18,649 bases of DNA from JBBQKP01 sp038326995 (GTDB lineage Bacteria > Planctomycetota > Phycisphaerae > Tepidisphaerales > Tepidisphaeraceae). The notes below the pieces were generated by a model. It saw only the letters and a list, made by a program, of their open reading frames with translations. It searched no databases and was not told the origin of the DNA. The translations under genes and the position numbers were made by a program. Positions within the stretch are counted from its first letter, which is position 1; each line of letters starts with the position of its first letter. Shown here piece by piece: positions 1 through 6,895 of this stretch. The DNA lies in assembly GCA_038326995.1 (NCBI GenBank), contig JBBQKP010000051.1, positions 1-18,649 on the forward strand. The letters run 5' to 3'.

Positions 1-597
1 AACCAGTCACAGTCACAGGACAAGACCCGCCCCAATGGAAAGATGCATCGTATCAATCGCGACGGGTCGATTCCTTCAGACAACCCCTTCGTCAACGAAC
101 AAGGCGCACAGACCAGCATCTTCACATTCGGCAATCGCAACATTCAAGGCATCAGCATGCACCCCCAAACCGGGCAAATCTGGTCGTGTGAGCACGGCCC
201 GCGCGGGGGCGATGAACTCAACCTCATGGCCTCCGGAAAAAACTACGGCTGGCCTGTCATCACTTACGGCATCAACTACAACGGCACGCCCATCACCGAC
301 AAAACCGAGGCGCCCGGCATGGAACAACCCGCGACCTATTGGGTACCGTCGATCGCAGTCTGTGGAATGGATTTCTACTCGGGCGATCGCTTTGCCAAGT
401 GGAACAATCAACTCTTCATCGGCGCACTCGCTGGCAGGCAAGTGAGGCGAGTCGTGATTGAGGACGGTAAGGTCATTGAGCAGGAAAAAATCCTCGCCGA
501 TTTTGGCAAAGTGCGCGACGTGCAGACCTCGCCCGACGGATTCATCTACCTCGTGCTTAATCAGCCAGATGTGATCGTTCGCGTTTCGCCCAAATGA
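1..597 (+). CDS. PQQ-dependent aldose sugar dehydrogenase, C-terminal part (5' truncated by window edge)
   Basis: The reading frame is open from base 1 and ends with TGA at 595-597, so only the last 198 residues are visible and the true start lies outside. The segment resembles the C-terminal half of the soluble glucose/sorbosone dehydrogenase family (YliI/Asd type). These are six-bladed beta-propeller enzymes of the periplasm that oxidise aldose sugars with PQQ and calcium. Recognisable family pieces are KMHRINRDGSIPSDNPF near the start, then HGPRGGDELNL, NYGWPVITYG, and GMDFYSGDRFAKWNNQLFIGAL, followed by a final blade ending in VIVRVSPK. The signal peptide and catalytic histidine would be upstream and cannot be checked. 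A methionine at 43 is internal, not a start, because homology-like sequence continues upstream of it. The family call is from remembered motifs. Confidence 0.85.
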   Translation, partial: NQSQSQDKTRPNGKMHRINRDGSIPSDNPFVNEQGAQTSIFTFGNRNIQGISMHPQTGQIWSCEHGPRGGDELNLMASGKNYGWPVITYGINYNGTPITDKTEAPGMEQPATYWVPSIAVCGMDFYSGDRFAKWNNQLFIGALAGRQVRRVVIEDGKVIEQEKILADFGKVRDVQTSPDGFIYLVLNQPDVIVRVSPK

Positions 598-883
598 AAA
601 TCTTTAATCATTCTTGCAACTGGCTTGCCGTAGGCGAAAGTGCGTCGGCGGGAACGAATTCTTGCTTCACAAGCCATTTCTTTCAAAGCATTTATGAAAT
701 TAGAAAGGTTTTTTGGTCGTTTGATGGCGGCTCGGGCTGTACAATACCATGATTCAGTACCTAGCGTGTGAGTAATAAACCGAGACGAGTGACGTCTGTT
801 CTCATAGAAGACCGGACCGTAAACATCTGGGATATCAAGATACGTTCAAAACAGACCCCCCACAGATCGGAAACCGGCCAGGC
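598..883. other. Intergenic region upstream of the sigma-factor fusion gene
   Basis: This 286-bp stretch is clearly more AT-rich than its flanks and holds no convincing gene. It should contain the promoter and leader of the sigma fusion. TACAAT at 740-745 matches a bacterial -10 element, but the TTG-containing hexamers upstream (713-718 and 721-726) are 21 and 13 bases away, not about 17, so no promoter is called. No terminator hairpin with a T-run is visible after the preceding gene. Confidence 0.4.
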
Positions 884-3598
884 TTGAAACCCATTTTCCT
901 CGAAGCTCGCGGAAACGAATCGCAAACGAATGGCGTTGAAGCGAAATCAGTAAATGCGCAACCAAGCACCGCCGTCGACGGCGTTCAAGTTTCGGTCTGC
1001 GACGCGCAGATTAGTTCACAGGTCGTGCACTCTCCAGCAGTGCCGCTGGGTTTTGACGAACTCGTCAGGCGTTACGGCGGCATGGTGTACTCGACCGCAC
1101 TGCGTGTCACACGTGACAACCATGACGCTGAGGACGTCGTACAGGCGACCTTCCTCACCCTCGCCGCGAAGGCTCGACTTGGTGAAGACCTGCGAATGCC
1201 CGGCCCGTGGCTCAAGAAAGTCGCGCACCGACTCGCGCTCGACAGCATCCGCGGTCGCAAACGGCGCCTCAAGCGCGAGAACGTCAAATCGACCATGACC
1301 GCCGAAATCGTTCATTCAAACTCTCACCACAACGCCGACTTGAGCGAATCCAAGCGCGTCTTGCACGAAGAACTTCAGAACCTTGATGCGGGGTACCGCA
1401 TGGCCCTGGTGCTGCACTATTTCGGAGGACTTTCGCGTGCGGAGATGGCCGAACAACTCAATATCAAAGCCAATACGCTCGGCGTTCGACTTCACCGCGC
1501 ACGCGAACAGCTTCGCAAACGACTGATTAAACGCGGTATCGTAATGGATTCGGCCGCCCTCGCGGGAGTGCTGGCGGTTGTGATTCCAAGCGATGTGGCG
1601 AGTCGAATTTTCTCTCCGACGGGCGCTTTTGCAGCCTCGCATTCCGGGCAGGCAGTATCAGCGCACGCCTCATCCCTGTTCACCTCCAACGTCTCGCTCC
1701 AGTCAAACCACCTCATCGACCCGCTGCTGGCGATCATTCGCGATGCCATGGGCGGCGCCACGGGATGGGGCACAGGATTTCGCAACATCATCCAGGGCGG
1801 AATGGTCGGCGGAGTCAGACCTGCCATCATCGGCACACTCGCTTTGGGCGTGCTTGGATTCACTTCCGGAGCCGCCCGGGCGATTCCCGATGCGGTCGAA
1901 TACGTCATTCAACAGGCGATGAAAACCTTCGCGCCGACGAATCTCTTTCGCTCACTCTTTCAAGCACCGAGCCTTTCGCCACTCGCCATCAATGACAGTG
2001 CGCCCGTTTCCCCACCCAGTCTGGTCCCAATTTCTCAGCAGGGCACTTACGTGCCCTTCCCGCTCCGGATCAACCCCGCGATAAGTTCGAATTTTGACGC
2101 AAGGATCTCGACGAGGGTCGATGCGGCCGTCGCGTCCCGAGATACTGCATCAGACTCATCAACTCGCATTTCGGTCAGTTCTTTCGCATCCTCAATCATC
2201 GGCGCTTCAGCCCATCCGCAGTACATCGCGGGTCTGCCGACACCGTCGCTTCACAATTCAACAAACGTTGCCAGGACGTCGTCGCATTCGACCGGATCGC
2301 TTGTGGTGAGCACTGGCAATCGCAATGCTGGCCGCGGGACACAGACGGCGAATACGCTCGACGACGCTCGCGATTTACCCACGCCCGTCACCCGGCCCGA
2401 GTCAACATTAAACTTCACCTCAGCAGCGACGTTCGGTTCTCCCGAATCGGGCATCACCACGGTCGCCCAGCAACCCGTCGGCCCCAGCGTGTTCGAGCCG
2501 CTGGACGCCGCATCCGTCTTGCCGCCGCGAAATGGGGTGAGTCATTCAATCATTCGTGTTCCGGTCGCGTCGATTTCCAATGCTTCTTCTCAAACTCCGC
2601 CGGCAAGTGAAACGTCCATTGGGATGACGCCTGTTTCCTCAGTCCTCGAGGCCCCACCGTCGATAACGGCGCAGAACTCCGGATTTACTGTAATTTCCAG
2701 CAATAACCAGACCCCGCGTAGTACAACTACGACATTCGTCGGAACCGCGCCGTCGGGCGAACAAGTGGTTGGCGGTCAAGTTTCTGGTGGTTCAAGTTCT
2801 GGTGGTTCAAGTTCTGGTGGTTCGGGTTTTGGCGGTGTCTTCGAACAGGAGCCCAGCTACAACGTGCCGATCACTCAGCAGCAAAATTCGACGGCGCAAA
2901 ATCAAGCCGTGTCGGGTGATTCAGATGGCACGTCGGTCCAGCGCGTGTCGCAAAACACGCCTTTGCAGAATGTCATTGAGAGCGTTGTGTATACCGGACA
3001 GACCTCACTTGTGGGCGGCTACTCTCCCGGCGACTTTCAGCAAACCACGATCGACCGAACCTACGGCCGAGTACTGGGTAATGATCAGCCCGTTTCGTTT
3101 AACGCGCCGATGCCTGATGTCCCAAATTCGCCCGAAGAGCTGACGGGCACTAACGCGCTATGGATCAATTTTCAGGGCAAATCCTCGCTCACGCCCGCCA
3201 CCATTTCGCAACTCGATATCGCCGGTGAATCGGGCGTATTTGGAGTTTCAAGCGTAGGAGGCCCGCTCGATAATACAACCGTCGGGCTTTGGCAACTCGA
3301 TAATGCCGGCACGTTCACACTGGCCGACATCACTGTACGATATGACGACGTTCTCGTCGCTCGTCTGGGGCTCTTGGAAGAGAACCTGAAACTGTGGACG
3401 AGCGTCGATGGACAACATTGGACGCGAATTCTCAGCACGCCTGATCACGAAACTTTCCGCCGCGATGTGCTGAACAATTTACTTCGCGGCGAGGTGGTCG
3501 TGCCGTTCAATTTCATCGCAGCCACCAGCCCCGAGCCGGCGACGATGCTCACGATTATGGGTGTGAGTTTGATCATGCTCCAACGCAGGCGACGGTAG
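884..3598 (+). CDS. ECF sigma factor fused to a long low-complexity region and C-terminal PEP-CTERM sorting signal
   Basis: The protein has 904 residues. Residues 57-97 look like sigma region 2 (FDELVRRYGGMVYSTALRV, then DAEDVVQATF) and residues 160-214 like region 4 with a helix-turn-helix (LSRAEMAEQLNIKANTLGVR), so the N-terminus should direct RNA polymerase to promoters. Hydrophobic stretches at about 222-235 and 312-328 follow; planctomycete ECF sigma factors often carry such an extension. Residues 340-700 are rich in Ser, Thr, Pro, Ala and Asn, with a GGSSS repeat at about 630-649. Residues 700-880 look like a folded beta-rich domain. The last 22 residues match PEP-CTERM: SPEPATMLTIMGVSLIML, then an arginine tail. 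The only plausible start is TTG at 884: the frame is closed by TAA at 776-778 and the next in-frame ATG lies inside region 2. Membrane anchoring and exosortase processing are inferred. The fusion is continuous with no frameshift visible. Confidence 0.85.
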   Translation: MKPIFLEARGNESQTNGVEAKSVNAQPSTAVDGVQVSVCDAQISSQVVHSPAVPLGFDELVRRYGGMVYSTALRVTRDNHDAEDVVQATFLTLAAKARLGEDLRMPGPWLKKVAHRLALDSIRGRKRRLKRENVKSTMTAEIVHSNSHHNADLSESKRVLHEELQNLDAGYRMALVLHYFGGLSRAEMAEQLNIKANTLGVRLHRAREQLRKRLIKRGIVMDSAALAGVLAVVIPSDVASRIFSPTGAFAASHSGQAVSAHASSLFTSNVSLQSNHLIDPLLAIIRDAMGGATGWGTGFRNIIQGGMVGGVRPAIIGTLALGVLGFTSGAARAIPDAVEYVIQQAMKTFAPTNLFRSLFQAPSLSPLAINDSAPVSPPSLVPISQQGTYVPFPLRINPAISSNFDARISTRVDAAVASRDTASDSSTRISVSSFASSIIGASAHPQYIAGLPTPSLHNSTNVARTSSHSTGSLVVSTGNRNAGRGTQTANTLDDARDLPTPVTRPESTLNFTSAATFGSPESGITTVAQQPVGPSVFEPLDAASVLPPRNGVSHSIIRVPVASISNASSQTPPASETSIGMTPVSSVLEAPPSITAQNSGFTVISSNNQTPRSTTTTFVGTAPSGEQVVGGQVSGGSSSGGSSSGGSGFGGVFEQEPSYNVPITQQQNSTAQNQAVSGDSDGTSVQRVSQNTPLQNVIESVVYTGQTSLVGGYSPGDFQQTTIDRTYGRVLGNDQPVSFNAPMPDVPNSPEELTGTNALWINFQGKSSLTPATISQLDIAGESGVFGVSSVGGPLDNTTVGLWQLDNAGTFTLADITVRYDDVLVARLGLLEENLKLWTSVDGQHWTRILSTPDHETFRRDVLNNLLRGEVVVPFNFIAATSPEPATMLTIMGVSLIMLQRRRR
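2771..2830 (+). repeat. 15-bp tandem repeat, 4 units, in the sigma fusion gene
   Basis: Four consecutive 15-base units encode GGQVS, GGSSS, GGSSS and GGSGF. The middle two units (2786-2800 and 2801-2815) are identical and the outer two are diverged. This is a flexible glycine-serine linker inside the low-complexity region, in frame with the coding sequence. Confidence 0.9.
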
Positions 3599-3675
3599 CA
3601 GGCGACGGTATCAGGCGACGGTATCAGGCGACGGTATCAGGCGACGGTATCAGGCGACGGTATCAGGCGACGGTA
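3585..3675 (+). repeat. 13-bp tandem repeat, 7 units, spanning the stop codon of the sigma fusion gene
   Basis: Seven head-to-tail copies of (g/t)caggcgacggta occur without interruption. Units 1 and 2 begin with g, units 3-7 with t. Unit 1 supplies most of the terminal arginine codons of the PEP-CTERM tail, and the TAG stop (3596-3598) is formed by the last two bases of unit 1 plus the first base of unit 2. The remaining units are noncoding. A GCGATCGC palindrome follows directly (3676-3683). Confidence 0.95.
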
Positions 3676-3752
3676 GCGATCGCTTTCAGCCGTTTGATTT
3701 GCACATAAATTCAGTCGCTTTAGATCAATAGTGCGACAGCTCGGAACCGAAC

Positions 3753-4310
3753 TTATTTCGTTCGCACATATACCAGCGTGTCGCGCGGAATTCCATCGGG
3801 CGTCAATGCGTCTCGAGTCCGTCGCGATTCGAGGTAAAATCCCGTGCGTAATGCGACGGCAATGCTCTTGATGTTCGCGGGATCGGTGCGGATCTCCACG
3901 CGATGCATCTGGGCCTGATACAGGCAAAAGTCGCAGAGCGTCAGCACTGCCTCGCTCATCAACCCCCGACCCGACCGAGATGTGCGAATCCAATAGCCGA
4001 TCTCGCATTCGCCCGTGGCGAAGTTCGCTTCGGCGAATCCACTTGAACCGACAAGTTCATGAGTGAAGCGATCAAAGACGAGCAGTCCGAAGGCCTCTCC
4101 TCGGATGAATTTCGCGTGCTGTAGACTAGCCCACTGCTCGCTCTTGGCGACCGCGGGGTCTTCGCGTGCGAAGGGAAGCCAGGGCAGAAATTCCGCCCGT
4201 GATTCGACGATCGCTTTATAAACATCGGCGCCATCGCCTTGGCGTGGGACACGCAAAAAAATCCTCGTACCTTCGATGACGGGCGGAAACGTGTCGGGAG
4301 TGATAGGCAT
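3753..4310 (-). CDS. GNAT acetyltransferase, RimJ/RimL type
   Basis: This 185-residue protein matches the GNAT_acetyltransf_3 group, which transfers an acetyl group from acetyl-CoA to a protein N-terminus or small amine. It opens with EGTRIFLRVPRQGD (13-26), the usual first strand of the family. It carries the acetyl-CoA-binding motif A around IGYWIRTSRSGRGLMSEAV (104-122), including the R-x-x-G-x-G-type loop, and the motif B helix at about 139-158 ending in ALRTGF. Length is normal for the family. ATG at 4308-4310 is a sensible start, placed just before the first conserved strand. The gene stands alone, divergent from the TolC-like gene and convergent with the sigma fusion. The substrate cannot be predicted: the group includes ribosomal-protein, antibiotic and spermidine-type acetyltransferases. 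Confidence 0.88.
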   Translation of the reverse strand: MPITPDTFPPVIEGTRIFLRVPRQGDGADVYKAIVESRAEFLPWLPFAREDPAVAKSEQWASLQHAKFIRGEAFGLLVFDRFTHELVGSSGFAEANFATGECEIGYWIRTSRSGRGLMSEAVLTLCDFCLYQAQMHRVEIRTDPANIKSIAVALRTGFYLESRRTRDALTPDGIPRDTLVYVRTK

Positions 4311-4526
4311 GTTGGTACTCGATATTTTTTCAGGCTCACCTGGCGGGCTACTTTCGCCGGATCGAGTTCGCGGTGCAATCTTAACGCACGTCGCGGCGTC
4401 TTGCTTCTGTCCGCGTTGTTGCGATAACCGCGTGACTGCCGATAGTTTCTATCTCGCACAAGACCTCACCGATGATCTCTCGGAAGAACAAACTGGCGAC
4501 GCTCGCCTCTCACTCGAATCGGGTAA
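4311..4526. promoter_or_regulatory. Divergent intergenic region between acetyltransferase and TolC-like genes
   Basis: The 216-bp gap separates two divergently oriented genes and must contain both promoters. An A/T-rich patch near 4320-4332 lies just upstream of the acetyltransferase start. No clear -35/-10 pair, operator palindrome or RNA structure could be assigned. A short open frame across this gap on the plus strand has no recognisable sequence and overlaps the TolC-like start. Confidence 0.4.
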
Positions 4527-6305
4527 ATGAATATGACCAACCGCCATCCGACCTCAAGCCGCAACACAATTTCGCGATCCATGCACCAGGTATTGTCGAT
4601 TGCCGTCCCTGTGACTCTCACCAGCCTGCTTTCAGGTTGCATCTCGACCCCGCCGGATGAGATCTTCGATCCGCGCGCACTGGGCGATCGCCAGAGGCAG
4701 GCCGCCTCCACGATCCTTCAGGCAGAGCGACTCGACCGATCCGACAAACTTGACAGCCCGTATTTATCGACCGACCCGTCGAAGGGCCCGGACAAACTCG
4801 GACGCGACCCACTGCTTAGGCCACTCGATCAGATTTCCGCCACCATCAAGCTTGACCTGCGAGATGCGGTGCAGCGTGCCGTCGTCAGCAACAACGACAT
4901 TCGCGTTAGTGCTTATCTGCCCGGCATTGACGAGGCGCGTGTCGTTGAGGCGGAGCAGCGATTCGCCCCCACCCTTTTCGGCAGCTTTGAGGCCACACGC
5001 AACGATCAGCCCACGGGCCTGTCTCGTCAATCATTCGGCGGTCCGGAATCACGTTCAGACGCACTCAACATCACCGCACAAACCGGTATTCGCCAACTCC
5101 TTCCCTCGGGCGGGCAGATCGAAATCTCTGCGCAGGGGCAACGCGCGGAGGATTTCTCCGACAACGGCACGACCAATTACGAGTCCATTCTCAACCTCCA
5201 GCTCACGCAACCTCTGTTGCGTGATTTCGGACTCGAAGTCAATCGCGCGCGAATTGTCATCAACCGCAATAACCAGGTCGTCAGTACCCTTGATTTTCGG
5301 AGGCAGGTCGAAGAATCCGTTGCCAATGTGGAGCAAATCTACTGGCAGCTCGCCCAGGCGGAGCGCGACCTTCAGATTCAGCAGGAACTTCTCGAACGGA
5401 CTCTTTCCTATGCGGAAATCCTGTGGCAGCGCCGCGACCAGGACGCCTCGCGTGTGTCCATCAGCCAGGCAAACGCCCGCGTCGAGAGCCGACGCGCCAT
5501 ATTGGTTCGCGCCAGATCGCGTGTTGGCGACTTGTCGGATCAGCTCAAGCTCTTGATCAACGATCCGCAGTATCCGGTGGGCGGGGGAACACTTATCTCC
5601 ACCGACACGACCGCCGTGACACAGCAGATCATCGTAGATCCGAAAGAACAGGTCGAAACCGCATTGCAATATCGCTTCGAACTGGCTCAGCAACAGCTCC
5701 GTGTGGACAATGCCCGCCTCACGCTCAATGTCGCGAAAAACAACCTTTTACCGCAGCTCGATCTCGTCCTGCGCGGCGGGCTCAACGGCGTCGACGAGAC
5801 CTTCGGGGGCGCTACCGGGAACGTTGCCAGCGTTCGAGGCGAGGACGGCGCCAATTACACCGCCGCTGTCGGGTTTCAATTCGAAATCCCCATCGGCAAC
5901 GGCGTCGCACGGGCGATCTACCGCCGCCAGCAGCTTACGCTGATGCAGTCAATCACAAGCTACAAGGCCACCATCGATCAGGTGACCACCGACGTCCAGC
6001 GCGCGATCCGCGAGATCGATACGACGTGGCAGGAAATGGTCCGCACGCGACAGAGCGCCTTCGCCGCAAAGGACGCCTTGGACGCGATCGAAGTCCGAGA
6101 GCGTGCGGGCGAGCCGCTCACGCCGACATTCGTCGATCTGAAGCTAAGCCTGCTCGAGAACCTCGCGCAAGCTGCAAGCAGTGAAGCCGCTTCCATCGCC
6201 AATTACAATGTTGCCCTATCAAACCTCGAGCGCACCAAAGGCACGCTTCTTCGCTATAACAACATCGTCCTCAAGGAGGAAAGGATACTGCCCCGGGGAA
6301 GATAA
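4527..6305 (+). CDS. TolC-family outer-membrane efflux lipoprotein
   Basis: This 592-residue protein belongs to the TolC/OprM outer-membrane factor family, which forms trimeric export ducts for efflux pumps and type I secretion. A lipoprotein signal is visible: a hydrophobic segment at residues 22-37 ends in LTSLLSGC, so Cys38 would be lipidated. The n-region is long but contains arginines (R6, R12, R17). Two OEP halves follow, about 105-330 and 350-575, each with long heptad-like helices rich in Gln, Ala, Arg and Glu (LDLRDAVQRAVVSNNDIRV; VETALQYRFELAQQQLRVDNARL). Length is somewhat above the usual 450-500 because of the N-terminal linker. No RND, ABC or membrane-fusion partner is nearby, so it probably serves pumps encoded elsewhere. 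ATG at 4527 is chosen; a second ATG at 4533 would change little. No Shine-Dalgarno is visible. Confidence 0.88.
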   Translation: MNMTNRHPTSSRNTISRSMHQVLSIAVPVTLTSLLSGCISTPPDEIFDPRALGDRQRQAASTILQAERLDRSDKLDSPYLSTDPSKGPDKLGRDPLLRPLDQISATIKLDLRDAVQRAVVSNNDIRVSAYLPGIDEARVVEAEQRFAPTLFGSFEATRNDQPTGLSRQSFGGPESRSDALNITAQTGIRQLLPSGGQIEISAQGQRAEDFSDNGTTNYESILNLQLTQPLLRDFGLEVNRARIVINRNNQVVSTLDFRRQVEESVANVEQIYWQLAQAERDLQIQQELLERTLSYAEILWQRRDQDASRVSISQANARVESRRAILVRARSRVGDLSDQLKLLINDPQYPVGGGTLISTDTTAVTQQIIVDPKEQVETALQYRFELAQQQLRVDNARLTLNVAKNNLLPQLDLVLRGGLNGVDETFGGATGNVASVRGEDGANYTAAVGFQFEIPIGNGVARAIYRRQQLTLMQSITSYKATIDQVTTDVQRAIREIDTTWQEMVRTRQSAFAAKDALDAIEVRERAGEPLTPTFVDLKLSLLENLAQAASSEAASIANYNVALSNLERTKGTLLRYNNIVLKEERILPRGR

Positions 6306-6388
6306 GCGGCAGAGTCCACCCGTGGGGCCACAGTCGTTCGTCGATTTCCCCGCGCGCCGCTTCGTGTCAAAATCTCAACTCATCATCC

Positions 6389-6835
6389 ATGCCCACTGAA
6401 ACCGCATCAGAACCGTTCGCTCACCTTGCCCGATCGATGGGAAAAATGATCGAGCGGATGGGCAAAGATTTTTCCGGCTTCTACACGGACGAGACCTGGA
6501 CGCCCAACATCAACATCTACGAGACGGAATTGGCCCTGGTGATTTGCGTCGAGATCGCAGGCGTGGTGCGGCATGAGATTGACCTGTCGATCAGCGAGAA
6601 CCGGTTGCACATCAAAGGCAGGCGCGAATCGCCCGCGTGTCCGGCCGAGGTGTGCGAAGTCGCGTTCGCGGACAAGACATCAGAATCAAGATCGGCCAAG
6701 GCGCGTGTGCAGGTGATGGAGATTGATCACGGCAATTTTCGACGTGAAATTGAACTGCCGGATAATGTGGTTCAAGACAAGATCACCGCCGCCTATCGCG
6801 ACGGGCTTCTTTGGATCGAATTGCCCAAGAAATAG
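6389..6835 (+). CDS. Small heat-shock protein, Hsp20/alpha-crystallin family
   Basis: This 148-residue ATP-independent chaperone would hold unfolding proteins in the cytoplasm. The alpha-crystallin domain spans about residues 36-148. It starts at TWTPNINIYETE, continues with the strand NRLHIKGRRE and the family motif HGNFRREIELP, and ends with ITAAYRDGLLWIELPKK, where A-x-x-x-x-G-L is conserved. Between the loop strand and HGNFRREIELP lies an extra segment of roughly 20-25 residues (ACPAEVCEVAFADKTSESRS) that is longer than usual. The C-terminal I-x-I oligomerisation motif found after the domain in many family members is missing, because the protein stops right after the last strand. The gene is 60 bp upstream of lon in the same direction. 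No CIRCE element or heat-shock promoter is recognisable in the short upstream gap. Confidence 0.88.
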   Translation: MPTETASEPFAHLARSMGKMIERMGKDFSGFYTDETWTPNINIYETELALVICVEIAGVVRHEIDLSISENRLHIKGRRESPACPAEVCEVAFADKTSESRSAKARVQVMEIDHGNFRREIELPDNVVQDKITAAYRDGLLWIELPKK

Positions 6836-6895
6836 TTCATCTCTCAGACCGATTTCCTCTCTTTATCACTTTGTCGTTTTACAGTACGAAAGCCC

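Noticed and set aside
740..745. Promoter for the sigma fusion based on TACAAT
   Set aside because: The candidate -35 hexamers lie 13 and 21 bases away, so no acceptable pair exists; the -10-like hexamer alone is weak evidence.
4276..4530. Small plus-strand ORF upstream of the TolC-like gene
   Set aside because: It overlaps both flanking genes, has no recognisable sequence and appears to be a chance frame in the divergent promoter region.
383..4691. HIP1-like GCGATCGC palindromes at 383-390, 3676-3683 and 4684-4691
   Set aside because: Three copies are more than a rough expectation of below one for this GC content, but two lie inside genes and the number is too small to claim a genomic motif; a genome-wide count would decide.
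6306..6388. CIRCE or other heat-shock operator before hsp20
   Set aside because: No 9-bp inverted repeat with a 9-bp spacer or heat-shock sigma consensus is present in this short gap.
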